DNA from: Bacteroidales bacterium
Lineage (GTDB): Bacteria; Bacteroidota; Bacteroidia; Bacteroidales; UBA932
Assembly (NCBI GenBank): GCA_017480345.1
Contig: JAFVAU010000022.1
Span: 1 to 64,000 of the forward strand
Length of the DNA stretch: 64,000 nucleotides
Direction: 5' to 3'
The notes beneath the pieces are model-generated. The model saw only the letters and a program-made list of their open reading frames with translations. It made no database searches and was not told the DNA's origin. Positions 9,122 to 18,377 of this stretch are shown in pieces; position 1 is the first letter of the stretch; each line of letters starts with the position of its first letter. The position numbers were made by a program, and so were the translations under genes.

Positions 9122-9145
9122 TAGGATACAAAACTAAAAGCCGAT

Positions 9146-9904
9146 ATGAAACGTTTCCTCTTCCCTACCCTTTTACTTCTTGCTGCAGTTGCCTGCGCGC
9201 CCAAGACCGGAGCCCCCGCAGAGGTTCCCATCCGCACGTACAATGCCCCCAAGGCCACAGGAGCCATCACCATTGACGGCATCCTGGATGAGGCCGATTG
9301 GCAGAACGCCCCGCTGTCCGACGCCTTTGCAGACATCCGTGGCGTGGATTTTGAGCCCAAGCCCATCAAGCAGACGAACATGAAGATGCTCTGGGATGAG
9401 GAAAACCTCTACATTGCCGGCATCATCGAGGAAGACAACGTGACAGCCTCCCTCACGGAGCACGACGCCATCATCTACCACGACAACGACTGGGAAGTGT
9501 TCATAGACCCAGACCAGGACTGCCGCTTCTACTTCGAGATTGAGCTCAATGCCCTGAATACGGTGATGGACCTGCTGATGGACCGCCCGTACCGCGACGG
9601 CGGCAAGTTCTACCTCCCCTGGGACCTCCGCGGCCTCAAGACGGCCGTGCATGTGGACGGCACCCTCAACGACCCTTCCGACACGGACAAGGGCTGGACG
9701 GTGGAAATGGCCATCCCCATCGCCTCCCTCTGCGTGGAGTTCCAGACGCCTCAGGAGCTTCTGGACAAGGATTGGAAGATTGGCTTCTCCCGCGTGGAAT
9801 GGCTCAAGGAAAGCGGCCCAGAAGAGAACTGGGTCTGGAACCCCACCGGCCTGGTGGACATGCACCAGCCGGAACGCTGGGGCGTACTGCACTTTGTAAA
9901 ATAA
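9146..9904 (+). CDS. CBM9-like carbohydrate-binding lipoprotein
   Basis: This is a 252-residue predicted lipoprotein with lipobox LAAVAC and Cys17. The mature part is one family 9 carbohydrate-binding-like domain, recognised by IDGILDEADWQNAP, TNMKMLWDEENLYIAGIIEEDNV, DNDWEVFIDPD and the terminal PERWGVLHF motif. Such proteins bind glycans or sit beside glycosidases without being enzymes. The GH92 mannosidase gene follows after 10 bp, so the two are probably co-transcribed and act together at the cell surface or in the periplasm. Confidence 0.88.
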   Translation: MKRFLFPTLLLLAAVACAPKTGAPAEVPIRTYNAPKATGAITIDGILDEADWQNAPLSDAFADIRGVDFEPKPIKQTNMKMLWDEENLYIAGIIEEDNVTASLTEHDAIIYHDNDWEVFIDPDQDCRFYFEIELNALNTVMDLLMDRPYRDGGKFYLPWDLRGLKTAVHVDGTLNDPSDTDKGWTVEMAIPIASLCVEFQTPQELLDKDWKIGFSRVEWLKESGPEENWVWNPTGLVDMHQPERWGVLHFVK

Positions 9905-9914
9905 CACAACAGAT

Positions 9915-12086
9915 ATGAAAAAGATTCTCTTTGCTGCCGCCGCCGTTCTCATGGCCGCCTGCAGCGCTCCCCAGGACAATACGGACCTGGCATCCTTCGT
10001 GAATCCCAAGATTGGCACCGGCGGCCACGGCCATGTGTTCGTGGGCGCCAACGTGCCCTTCGGCTTCGTGCAGCTGGGCCCCACCAGCATCCCCCAGGTG
10101 TGGGACTGGTGCTCCGGCTACCACGACTCCGACAACACCGTGATAGGCTTCAGCCACACCCACCTGAGCGGTACCGGCATCGGAGACCTCTTTGACATTA
10201 CGGTGATGCCCGTCATCGGCCCCACCAAACCTGCCAGAGGAACGGAAGACGATCCGGAGAGCGGCGCCTGGAGCTATGCAGACCGCAGCAAGGAAATCAC
10301 TGAACCCGGCTACTACAGCGTGCCCCTCACCCGGTATGACATCACGGCGGAACTCACCGCCACCTCCCGCGTGGGCCTGCACCGCTATACCTTCCCGGAG
10401 GCATCCGACGCAGCCATCCTCTTCGACCTGGAGAACGGCGGCTGCTGGGACCGCGTAACGGACGCCGGCTTTGAAGTGCTCAAGAACGACGGCGGAAAAA
10501 TCATCGCCCTGGGCGGCCACCGCTACTCTGCCGGCTGGGCCAAGAACCAGAAAATCTTCTTCTGGGCCACCTTCTCCACCCCCATCGAGGACTTCACCGT
10601 AACAAAGAATTATTATGGCCGATGCTCCCTGGGCAACACCGCCGCCGGACAGCAGGTGCTGGTAAAAGTGGCCCTGTCCCCCGTCTCCGTCGAGGGCGCC
10701 CGCGCCAACATGGACGCCGAGCTCCCCGGCTGGGACTTTGAAGCAGTAAAGGCCGATGCCCGCACCGCCTGGAACAAGGAACTCTCCAAGATGAGCATCG
10801 AGTGCAAGGACAAGGACGCCAAGACCGTCTTCTACACCGCCCTCTACCACACCATGATAGCCCCCAGCGCCTACAACGACGTGGACGGCCAGTACCGCGG
10901 CTCCGACGACGTGGTGCGCCAGGGAGACTTCCAAAACTACACCACCCTCTCCCTCTGGGACACCTACCGGGCCGCCCAGCCCCTCATGACCCTCATCCAT
11001 CCGGAGATGATGAACGACATTGTCAAGACCTTCTACCGCATCTACAAAGAGCAGGGAGACCTCCCGGTCTGGCACCTGATGGGCAACGAGACGGACTGCA
11101 TGGTGGGTAACCCCGGTCTGATTGTCTTTGCCGACGCCGTGGTGAAAGGCTTCCGCGCCGGCCTCTCGGACCAGGAGATCCTGGATGCCATGGTTACCAC
11201 CGCCAACATGCCCGACCGCGGCCAGAACTTCCGCCTCACCTATGGCTTCATCCCGGCCGACCTGTACCACGAAGCCGTGGCCAACGACATGGAATATGCC
11301 ATTGCAGACGCTGCGCTGGCCAATGCCGCCGCCGCCCTGGGCCAGGACAAACTGGCCGGAGACTTTGTGGAGCGCAGCCATTCCTGGCGTCATTACTGGG
11401 ACCCTGAGACTCAGTTCCTCCGCGGCCGCAAGACGGACGGCAAGTTCACCGAGCCCTTCGACCCCATCTACTCCCGCCACGAGACTTCCGACTATACCGA
11501 AGGCACCGGCTGGCAGTACCTCTGGCTGGTTCCGCAGGATGTGGACGGCCTGGTGAACCTCTTCGGCTCCGAACAGGCCACCCTGGCCAAGCTGGACGGC
11601 CTGTTCGAAGCCCCCGATCACATTGAAGGCGAAAACGCCTCCCCGGACATCTCCGGCCTTATCGGCCAGTATGCCCATGGCAACGAGCCCAGCCACCATA
11701 CCCTCTACCTCTACTCCATGCTGGGACAACCGGACAAGGCGGCCGACCGCATCCGCCAGGTGTACAAGGAGATGTATTTCAACGACGTGGAAGGCCTGGC
11801 CGGCAACGAAGACGTGGGTCAGATGAGCGGCTGGCTGGTGCTCTCCTCAATGGGCTTCTACCAGGTGGAGCCCGCCCTGCCGCGCTTCTGGTTCGGCGCT
11901 CCGCAGTTTGAGAAGATGACGGTGAAGGTGGCCGGCGGAGACTTTGTGATTACCGCCAAGGGCGTGGGTCCCGAAAAGCCGCACATCAAGGGCGTCAAGC
12001 TCAACGGCAAGCCCTACACCCTCCCCTACATCCAGTACGAAGACATCGTAGCTGGTGGCACCTTGGAATTTACAATGGGAAAATAA
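9915..12086 (+). CDS. GH92 family alpha-mannosidase, lipoprotein
   Basis: This 723-residue exo-acting alpha-mannosidase would release mannose from N-glycans or mannan by inversion with calcium. The N-terminus is a lipoprotein signal (LMAAC). The GH92 N-terminal beta domain starts with VNPKIGTGGHGHVFVGANVPFG, and FSHTHLSGTG is typical. The catalytic (alpha/alpha)6 part includes SLWDTYRAAQPLM, YTEGTGWQYLWLVPQD, GNEPSHH and NEDVGQMSGWLVLSSMGFY. Full length for the family. The stop is followed one base later by the ATG of manA, a strong sign that released mannose is channelled into mannose-6-phosphate metabolism. Confidence 0.95.
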   Translation: MKKILFAAAAVLMAACSAPQDNTDLASFVNPKIGTGGHGHVFVGANVPFGFVQLGPTSIPQVWDWCSGYHDSDNTVIGFSHTHLSGTGIGDLFDITVMPVIGPTKPARGTEDDPESGAWSYADRSKEITEPGYYSVPLTRYDITAELTATSRVGLHRYTFPEASDAAILFDLENGGCWDRVTDAGFEVLKNDGGKIIALGGHRYSAGWAKNQKIFFWATFSTPIEDFTVTKNYYGRCSLGNTAAGQQVLVKVALSPVSVEGARANMDAELPGWDFEAVKADARTAWNKELSKMSIECKDKDAKTVFYTALYHTMIAPSAYNDVDGQYRGSDDVVRQGDFQNYTTLSLWDTYRAAQPLMTLIHPEMMNDIVKTFYRIYKEQGDLPVWHLMGNETDCMVGNPGLIVFADAVVKGFRAGLSDQEILDAMVTTANMPDRGQNFRLTYGFIPADLYHEAVANDMEYAIADAALANAAAALGQDKLAGDFVERSHSWRHYWDPETQFLRGRKTDGKFTEPFDPIYSRHETSDYTEGTGWQYLWLVPQDVDGLVNLFGSEQATLAKLDGLFEAPDHIEGENASPDISGLIGQYAHGNEPSHHTLYLYSMLGQPDKAADRIRQVYKEMYFNDVEGLAGNEDVGQMSGWLVLSSMGFYQVEPALPRFWFGAPQFEKMTVKVAGGDFVITAKGVGPEKPHIKGVKLNGKPYTLPYIQYEDIVAGGTLEFTMGK

Positions 12087-12087
12087 T

Positions 12088-13059
12088 ATGACACCTCTTA
12101 AGTTTGAACCTATCCTGAAGACCATCGTATGGGGCGGAGAGAAAATTGCCCCGTACAAAGGCATTGAAACCGAACAGAAACACATCGGCGAAAGCTGGGA
12201 ACTCTCCGGCGTGGCCGGGAATGAGAGCGTCGTGGCCGAAGGCCCCCTCAAGGGAAAGACCATCGCCCAGCTGGTGAAGGAGTACAAGGCCGATCTGGTG
12301 GGAAAACACGTCTACGAGAACACCGGAGACGAGTTCCCCCTGCTGATCAAGTTCATCGACGCCCTCACGGACCTGAGCATCCAGGTGCACCCCAACGATG
12401 AGCTGGCCGCCAAGCGCCACAACGGCTCCAAGGGCAAGACGGAGATGTGGTATGTGGTGGATGCCGAACCCGGCGCTCACCTGCTGGCCGGTCTCACCCA
12501 GAAGATTACCCCCGAGGAATATGCCAAGCGGGTGGCCGACGGCACCATCACCGAGGTGCTGGCCCGCCATGAGGTGCACCCCGGAGACGTGTTCTTCCTG
12601 CCTGCAGGACGCATCCACGCTATCTGCGGCGGCTGCTTCATCGCAGAGATTCAGCAGACCTCCAATATTACCTACCGCATCTACGACTACGGCCGCTTAG
12701 GCCTGGACGGAAAGCCCCGCGAGGTGCATACGGAACTGGCCAAGGACGCCATCGACTACACCGTCTACCCCAGCTACCGCACGGACTACACGCCCCGGCA
12801 GAACGAGGAGGTGGAAGTGGTGAGCTGTAAGTATTTCACCACCAGCATCTACGACCTCACCCTCCCCTGCGCCAAAGACCTTTCGCAGATAGACTCCTTC
12901 ATGGTGGTCATGTGCCTTTCCGGCGAGGGCTCCCTGGAAGTGGACGGGGAGGAGGTTCCCGTTCGCCAGGGAGAGACGGTCTTAATACCGGCTGCCGCCG
13001 ACGACATCTGTTTTGTCCCCGACGGAGCAATGAAAGTACTCACTTCCTACATCCGCTAA
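12088..13059 (+). CDS. manA: Mannose-6-phosphate isomerase, class I
   Basis: This 323-residue cytoplasmic zinc enzyme interconverts mannose-6-phosphate and fructose-6-phosphate. The expected zinc ligands are Gln99 and His101 (QVHPND), Glu119 (KTEMWYV) and His177 (AGRIHAICGG). A C-terminal jelly-roll part follows (SGEGSLEVDGEEVPVRQGETVLIPA). The open frame extends upstream into the GH92 gene with a GTG, but ATG 12088 gives the standard N-terminus TPLKFEPILKTIVWGG. Kinase genes for mannose are not in the window. It is the last gene of the CBM9-GH92-manA run. Confidence 0.95.
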   Translation: MTPLKFEPILKTIVWGGEKIAPYKGIETEQKHIGESWELSGVAGNESVVAEGPLKGKTIAQLVKEYKADLVGKHVYENTGDEFPLLIKFIDALTDLSIQVHPNDELAAKRHNGSKGKTEMWYVVDAEPGAHLLAGLTQKITPEEYAKRVADGTITEVLARHEVHPGDVFFLPAGRIHAICGGCFIAEIQQTSNITYRIYDYGRLGLDGKPREVHTELAKDAIDYTVYPSYRTDYTPRQNEEVEVVSCKYFTTSIYDLTLPCAKDLSQIDSFMVVMCLSGEGSLEVDGEEVPVRQGETVLIPAAADDICFVPDGAMKVLTSYIR

Positions 13060-13100
13060 AACAGCGTGTTACGCAAATAACTGAATAACAATATAATACG

Positions 13101-13135
13101 AAAATCCTCCTCAGAAAAATTCCGAGGAGGATTTT
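13101..13135. terminator. Bidirectional terminator between manA and the M3 peptidase
   Basis: The perfect 12-bp stem (13101-13112 with 13124-13135) is flanked by A and T runs, so it can stop transcription from both converging genes. Confidence 0.85.
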
Positions 13136-13173
13136 TATAAACAGTTGTTCTATAACGTGTTATATTCCACGCA

Positions 13174-15171
13174 CTACTGAAGGCCCCTGGCACGCATCAA
13201 GGCGGCGGGGTCGGGTTCGGCTCCGCGGAACTGTTTGTAGAGGGTCATGGGCTCTTCGGAGCCGCCCTTCTCCAGGAAGGTCTGGCGGAAAGCCTTGGCG
13301 GTGGCGGGGTTAAAGATGCCATCGGCCACAAATTTCTCCCAGGCGTCTACGGCCAGCACCTCGCTCCAGAGGTAGCCATAATAACCGGCGCTGTAGCCAC
13401 TGCCCATGATGTGGTTGAAGTAAGTGGTGCGGTAACGGGGGATGATTTCGCCAATGAGGCCCATCTCATCGCACACCTTGGTCTCAAAGTCACGCACACT
13501 CTGGGCATCCGTGAAGCGGGAAAGCTCCTCCAGGGACATCTCGTGCCACTTCATGTCCAGGATGGAGGCGGCGCAAAGCTCGCCGGTCATGAAACCCTGG
13601 TTGAACTTGAGGGACTTCTGGATTTTCTGAACCAGCTCGGCCGGAATGGGCTCGCCGGTTTCCCAGTTGTTGGCATAGTTCACCAGGATTTCCGGAACGA
13701 AGGCGAAGTTCTCATTGAACTGGGAGAACATCTCCACAAAGTCGCGGGCTACGGAGGTGCCGGACACCGTGGTGTAGTTGCACTGGCTCAGGAACCCGTG
13801 CAGGACATGGCCAAACTCATGGAAAGCCGTTTGCACATTGTCAATGGTGAGGAGGCTGGGCTTGGGCTCGGTAGGGTCGTTTCCGGAGGCCGGGAAGTTG
13901 CACACGTTCACAATCACGGGACGAACGCCGCTCTCCTGGTCACGGAAATTGTTCATCCAGGCACCGCCCCGCTTGGTGGGACGCACGTAGTAGTCCCGGT
14001 AGAAGATGCCAATGAGGCTGCCGTCGGCATCCGTAATCTTGTAGGCATGGACAGAAGGCTCATACACCTCCACCTCGCCAGTCACTTCCTCAAAGTGCAG
14101 GCCGTAGATTTTTTCGGCAGCAGTGAAAACGCCCTTCAGCACACTGTCGGCCTGGAAGTAGGGCTTGGTCTGGCTCTCGTCCAGGGCGTATTTCTGGGCG
14201 CGCAGGCGCTCGGCATAGTAGCTCCAGTCCCAGGCCTTGATCTTGTGACCGGCTATCTTTTCCATCTCTTTCATCTGGGCGTTGGCGCTGCGGATGGAGG
14301 CGTCCATGATGGGCTGCAGGAAGTTATCCACGGTCTCGGGCGTGCCGGCCATCTTGTTGGACAGCTGATAGGCGGCAAAGGAAGGATAGCCCAGCAGCTG
14401 GGCCATCTCTGCACGCAGGCGGAGGGTTTCCAGCACAATGGCGTTGTTGTCGTGCCCGTCACCGTGGTTGCCACGGGTAGAATAGGCCAGGAACACCTCT
14501 TTGCGCTTCTCGCGGTCCGGGCAGGAACCCATGAAATCGTAGTACTCGCTCACGGTGATGCCGGTCTTCTCCTTGAAGGCGTTGTTCTCGGCCAAAAGGT
14601 TCTGGCCAAACTTCTGGGAAAGGGTGGCCAGGCGGGTGTTGATTTCTGCAAAACGCTTCTTGGCATCGCCCTGAAGGCCTACGCCGTTCCGGATAAAACT
14701 TTCATAGATTTTCTTCACAACCATCTGCTGCTCACGCGTAAGGCCCTCAGAAGCATCGTAAACGGCTTTTACGCGGGCAAAGAGGTCCTCGTTCATCATA
14801 ATCTCGTTGGAGGCCTCCGTAATCAGCGGGGTCACCTCTTCTTCGATGGCCTGCATCTCGGGCGTGGAATCACTCTCGGCCAGGTTGAAGAACACGCCCT
14901 GCACCTTGTCCAGGATGGGACTGGCGTTCTCGAAGGCCAGGATGGTGTTCTCGAAGGTGGGCGCATCGGGATTCTTCACGATGGCTTCCACGTTGGCTTT
15001 CTGTTCTTCAAGCCCGGCCTTGAAGGCGGGAAGGTACTGGTCCGTGGTAATCTTGGAGAAGGGAGCAGTCCCGTAAGGGGTGTCCCACTCCTGAAGGAAA
15101 ATGTTGGTCGGAGTCTGATTGCAGGCAGTAAGCATGGCAAATGCAGCAAAATAGGTAATTAAACGTTTCAT
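13174..15171 (-). CDS. M3 family metallopeptidase (oligopeptidase A/Dcp type), lipoprotein
   Basis: This 665-residue zinc peptidase would cleave short peptides, probably in the periplasm because it has a lipoprotein signal (LTAC, Cys17). The HExxH zinc motif is in TAFHEFGHVLHGFL, with the third ligand expected in the downstream FVEMFSQFNENF helix. The ending MRARGLQ is typical of peptidyl-dipeptidase-like M3A enzymes. The ATG overlaps the upstream stop as ATGA, so it is translationally coupled to the receptor-like barrel gene. Dcp or oligopeptidase specificity cannot be decided here. Confidence 0.92.
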   Translation of the reverse strand: MKRLITYFAAFAMLTACNQTPTNIFLQEWDTPYGTAPFSKITTDQYLPAFKAGLEEQKANVEAIVKNPDAPTFENTILAFENASPILDKVQGVFFNLAESDSTPEMQAIEEEVTPLITEASNEIMMNEDLFARVKAVYDASEGLTREQQMVVKKIYESFIRNGVGLQGDAKKRFAEINTRLATLSQKFGQNLLAENNAFKEKTGITVSEYYDFMGSCPDREKRKEVFLAYSTRGNHGDGHDNNAIVLETLRLRAEMAQLLGYPSFAAYQLSNKMAGTPETVDNFLQPIMDASIRSANAQMKEMEKIAGHKIKAWDWSYYAERLRAQKYALDESQTKPYFQADSVLKGVFTAAEKIYGLHFEEVTGEVEVYEPSVHAYKITDADGSLIGIFYRDYYVRPTKRGGAWMNNFRDQESGVRPVIVNVCNFPASGNDPTEPKPSLLTIDNVQTAFHEFGHVLHGFLSQCNYTTVSGTSVARDFVEMFSQFNENFAFVPEILVNYANNWETGEPIPAELVQKIQKSLKFNQGFMTGELCAASILDMKWHEMSLEELSRFTDAQSVRDFETKVCDEMGLIGEIIPRYRTTYFNHIMGSGYSAGYYGYLWSEVLAVDAWEKFVADGIFNPATAKAFRQTFLEKGGSEEPMTLYKQFRGAEPDPAALMRARGLQ

Positions 15172-16796
15172 ATCCTGTAGTATATATTAAGCAGGTAATT
15201 CCATCTGGGAAGGTGAAAGCGGGTTTCCACATTGTTCAGGCGCACCCGGAGGCCGGAAGAGAAGCCCACCACGCCCTGGGGAAGCTTCCAGGAATAGCCG
15301 CCCTGGAAGTTCAGGGAGAGGGCTTTGAGGAAGTATTGGATATCGGCCGATACGGACGCCGCCCCCTTGTTCCACGAAAAGCCGCCGGAATAGCGCCGGA
15401 CGGGCCCTACCAGGGCCACGCCCTGCAGGGAGACGTTGGGAATGAGGAAGATGGGGGCGCGGAAACCCAACTCCGCCCCCGGTGTCACCTTCCCCTGCTT
15501 GGAGAGGAGATAGCCGGTGGCCCGCACGTTGATGCCGTTGGAACTGTAGCTCCAGTTCAGGTCGGCCGACCAGCGGGGTCTCTGCTCCAGAGGAAGCTGG
15601 AACAGGCCGGCGCTCATCCAGGCCTTGGAACTTTTCATCTGGTACTGGACCTCCGTCTTTCCCTGCCAGGTGAAGTGGTTGACGCCCGTCAGCCGCTGGT
15701 ATCGGCCCTGGACGGCGGCCCTCAAAGACCAGCGTTGAATCTGGTATCGGCCGGCAAACCAGGTCTCTGCCCGGTGGCCGGCACTGCCGCTCAAAGCCAC
15801 CTGGAAATCGGCCCCGCCGGAAAGCGTCCAATGCCCGCCTATCTTGCTTTGGAAGCCGCCGGCGGCGTGCAGGCGCTCATCGCCTTTGCCAAACTGCCCC
15901 AAGGCCGTAAAATAGGCGTTGAGGCGCTTGGAAGGCTCATACGTATATTTCAGGAAGGCGATGGGGGCATGGGTATGCAGGTAGGCTACGCTCAGGCGAC
16001 CTACGGAATCCAGCTGCTTGTCAACGCCCACATAGGCCGATACGGCATTCCCCCGCACCAGGCGGGAAAGGGCCGGCGTGTGATAACTGGCATCGGCCGA
16101 TATCACCCAGCCGCCACCCAGAAGGTCTCCGGTAGAGTAGGAGGCCTGGCCCCGGAAGTGATACAGGGCGTTGTTGGTGGACAGGTTGGTGCGGAAGCCG
16201 CTCCTCAGGGACGAGGCCGTCCCATCCAGGCTGGCGGTTCCGTAAAGGCCACCGAAGACATCGTCCATAGCGGCGCCGTCAACGGTCTTGTTGGCACGGA
16301 GGGCCTCCGAAAGGCCCGTTTGCATGAGGGTTCTCCGGTCCAGGTGCACCCCGGCCAGGTAATAGTCCCGCTGCTCCCCCCGGATACCCATCTGCATGGG
16401 GAAGGAAGCGCTGGAGAGGTTTTTCACCACATCGGAGGAGCCGTGGGCGGCTTCCGGCTGCAAGGCCGCCGCATGGGGGACGGATTGGAGCATCACGTTG
16501 AAAACGTCCTTGATGCGGCCTTTGGTCACGGTGACAGACACCCGGTTCTCCAGGTACTCCGGGCTCTGGATCAGGAGCACATACTCCCCTGCCTCCACGC
16601 CCGTGAGGCGGAAGGCTCCTTTTTTGTCCGTCCGGGTTTCCGCCACACTCCGGGCGTCTTTGTACAAGCGCACCCGGGCGTTTTCCACGGGGTATCGGCC
16701 CGCCTTGGAAAGCACCTTGCCCTTCACTCCGGTCTCCTGGGCCCACAGAAGGGTGGCCATCAGAAGACCCAGGATTATCAACGCCAGTTTTCTCAC
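15168..16796 (-). CDS. Compact TonB-receptor-like outer membrane protein with CarboxypepD_reg domain
   Basis: The 542-residue product has a signal peptide ending LLWAQ, a carboxypeptidase-regulatory-like domain (about 22-105; GVKGKVLSKAGRYPVENARV, YVLLIQSPEYLENRVSV), a shortened plug-like stretch (MGIRGEQRDYYLAGVHLD and GGLYGTASLDGTASS) and an amphipathic beta-barrel ending YYRI. Full TonB receptors are usually over 700 residues, so this is a reduced member. The start is GTG within GTGA, overlapping the stop of the upstream EEP gene. Coupling to a peptidase suggests peptide handling, which is inference. Confidence 0.75.
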   Translation of the reverse strand: MRKLALIILGLLMATLLWAQETGVKGKVLSKAGRYPVENARVRLYKDARSVAETRTDKKGAFRLTGVEAGEYVLLIQSPEYLENRVSVTVTKGRIKDVFNVMLQSVPHAAALQPEAAHGSSDVVKNLSSASFPMQMGIRGEQRDYYLAGVHLDRRTLMQTGLSEALRANKTVDGAAMDDVFGGLYGTASLDGTASSLRSGFRTNLSTNNALYHFRGQASYSTGDLLGGGWVISADASYHTPALSRLVRGNAVSAYVGVDKQLDSVGRLSVAYLHTHAPIAFLKYTYEPSKRLNAYFTALGQFGKGDERLHAAGGFQSKIGGHWTLSGGADFQVALSGSAGHRAETWFAGRYQIQRWSLRAAVQGRYQRLTGVNHFTWQGKTEVQYQMKSSKAWMSAGLFQLPLEQRPRWSADLNWSYSSNGINVRATGYLLSKQGKVTPGAELGFRAPIFLIPNVSLQGVALVGPVRRYSGGFSWNKGAASVSADIQYFLKALSLNFQGGYSWKLPQGVVGFSSGLRVRLNNVETRFHLPRWNYLLNIYYRI

Positions 16797-17860
16797 TTGG
16801 ACAGGAGGATGAAGGTGGGATAGTGGTCGGAGTAACCGTTGATGAACTTGCCGTTGGAGAAAGTGCGGTGCGGCAGGCCCTTGTACTGGCCGCTCTGCTG
16901 GGTCATGTAGGGCTTGGAATACACCGTTCCGTAGTACTTGTTGCTCTGTTTCTTGATTTTGAGGCCCTTTCCGTTCACAAGGGCGTCACTCACCAGGATG
17001 CAGTCGAAGATATTGGGGTCTCCCCTGTAATAGAGGGAGCCTATGCCGTTGTCCAGCATCTCCCAGAAGGGGTTGAAGAAGTCTCCCTTCTTCACATCGG
17101 CCACATTCCGGCGGCCATGGAGATACTGGGACAGGGAGGCATCGGCCGGATTGTCGTTCATGTCTCCAATCACAATGCACTTGATGCCGGGGTACTTTTT
17201 CTGCATCTGCAGAGCGTGGTTGTACACAATCTCCGCCGCGCGGGCCCTGAGGTCCTGGCCCTTGTCTCCCCGGCGGGAAGGGAAATGGCACACGTAGAAG
17301 GCAAAATGCTCGCCGTCAATGATGCCGTGGGCCATGAGGACGTCGCGGGTGCGGAAATCTTCCTGCTCCTGCTTGTTGTAGGTGGTAATCTTGATGCTGG
17401 TGTTGAAGTCGTAAGGAACGGCCTCGCTCTCCACCAGTTTCATGCGGGCGGGGTTGTACAGGAGGGCGCAGTCTATGCCGCGGCGGTCCGGGCTCTCGAA
17501 ATGCACAATCTTGTAGCCGGCCTTCACCAGCTCCGGCTGGGCAATGAGGTCTTCCACCACCTCGCGGTTCTCCACCTCCGCCAGGCCCAGCACCGTGTGC
17601 CAGACCCCGTTGTCCTGCCGCATGTCCGCTATCACGCGGGCCATGTTGTGCAGCTTGGAGGCATACTTCTCCGGGGTCCACTCATTGGCCCCGTCCGGCA
17701 GGTACTCGTAGTCGTTCTTTCCCTGGTCATGGGTGGTATTGAACAGGTTCTCCACATTGTAGAACCCGATGACGTGCTTCCCGCCATTCTTTTTCTTCGC
17801 ACAGCCCTGCAGGGGCATCATGAGCATGACGGCCAGCACGGCCAGAATTGCCTTTCTCAT
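16793..17860 (-). CDS. Endonuclease/exonuclease/phosphatase family lipoprotein
   Basis: This is a 355-residue EEP-superfamily hydrolase acting on nucleic acids or phosphoesters outside the cytoplasm. The lipobox is LQGC. The fold motifs are in order: FYNVENLF, GLAEVEN (metal-binding Glu), CHFPSRRGD, GDMNDNP and the terminal SDHYP catalytic His. The frame also allows ATG 17881, but a TAACTTTG -7 box lies directly before that codon, so the later ATG giving MRKAILAVLAVML is preferred. It is the first gene of a three-gene coupled operon. Confidence 0.88.
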   Translation of the reverse strand: MRKAILAVLAVMLMMPLQGCAKKKNGGKHVIGFYNVENLFNTTHDQGKNDYEYLPDGANEWTPEKYASKLHNMARVIADMRQDNGVWHTVLGLAEVENREVVEDLIAQPELVKAGYKIVHFESPDRRGIDCALLYNPARMKLVESEAVPYDFNTSIKITTYNKQEQEDFRTRDVLMAHGIIDGEHFAFYVCHFPSRRGDKGQDLRARAAEIVYNHALQMQKKYPGIKCIVIGDMNDNPADASLSQYLHGRRNVADVKKGDFFNPFWEMLDNGIGSLYYRGDPNIFDCILVSDALVNGKGLKIKKQSNKYYGTVYSKPYMTQQSGQYKGLPHRTFSNGKFINGYSDHYPTFILLSK

Positions 17861-17882
17861 AATCAATTTGTTTGTATTCATG

Positions 17883-17890
17883 CAAAGTTA
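17883..17890 (-). promoter_or_regulatory. -7 box for the EEP-barrel-M3 operon
   Basis: TAACTTTG on the minus strand matches TAnnTTTG. No TTTG is seen at the proper -33 distance, so it is tentative. It supports a start codon at 17860. Confidence 0.4.
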
Positions 17891-17995
17891 ATCTTTTTTC
17901 TTACTGTTTTTGATAAGAAACAAACAAAATGAATGTAAAACAACACTTTCTTTTTTACTATCCTTGCTTCTTTGTGAAAAGTACCTTATGTTTGA

Positions 17996-18027
17996 TTCAA
18001 TAACTGGACATCTCGTCCGTTATCGAA
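17996..18027. promoter_or_regulatory. Candidate HigA operator
   Basis: Arms TTCAATAAC (17996-18004) and GTTATCGAA (18019-18027) are inverted repeats with one mismatch, and the spacer contains a second dyad GGAC-GTCC. It lies directly upstream of the higBA -33 box, where an autoregulating antitoxin would bind. Confidence 0.5.
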
Positions 18028-18035
18028 TAAATAAT

Positions 18036-18066
18036 TTTGTTATAAATAAAATAATTTTTATCTTTG
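18036..18066 (+). promoter_or_regulatory. higBA promoter
   Basis: TTTG (18036-18039), 19 bp, then TATCTTTG (18059-18066) is a full consensus match. The ATG begins 7 bp after the -7 box, so the transcript should be leaderless or nearly so. Confidence 0.75.
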
Positions 18067-18073
18067 CTGCCGT

Positions 18074-18367
18074 ATGAGAGTCATTGCGATTTCTACACAG
18101 AAAGCCTTCTGGGAAAAACACCCGGACGCCGAACAGCCACTTAAAGAATGGTATCTAAAAACCTGTCGGGCACAATGGAAGACGTTGGCAGATATCCGCA
18201 AGGACTTCAATACCGTAGATTATGTTGGAAACCAACACTACGTATTTAACATCAAAGGAAACCATTATAGGCTTGTAACAGCTATAAAGTTTAAACCTGC
18301 ATTGGTCTATATTCGTTTTGTCGGAACACACGACGAATATGACAGAATCGATGCTTCAACCATTTAG
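18074..18367 (+). CDS. higB: HigB-family type II toxin (mRNA interferase)
   Basis: This 97-residue RelE-fold toxin belongs to the HigB_toxin family, recognised by FWEKHPDAEQPLKEWY, NTVDYVGNQHYVFNIKGNHYRLV and YIRFVGTHDEYDRID. These proteins cut mRNA on the ribosome. It precedes its antitoxin by 10 bp, the normal higB-higA order. The locus is AT-richer than the flanking genes. Confidence 0.93.
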   Translation: MRVIAISTQKAFWEKHPDAEQPLKEWYLKTCRAQWKTLADIRKDFNTVDYVGNQHYVFNIKGNHYRLVTAIKFKPALVYIRFVGTHDEYDRIDASTI

Positions 18368-18377
18368 AGAAGGAAAT

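Noticed and set aside
9804..11729. 641-codon antisense frame over GH92
   Set aside because: Same codon-bias artefact, with low-complexity Gly/Val/His-rich product.
13411..15162. 583-codon frame antisense to the M3 peptidase
   Set aside because: Shadow of a clear HExxH peptidase.
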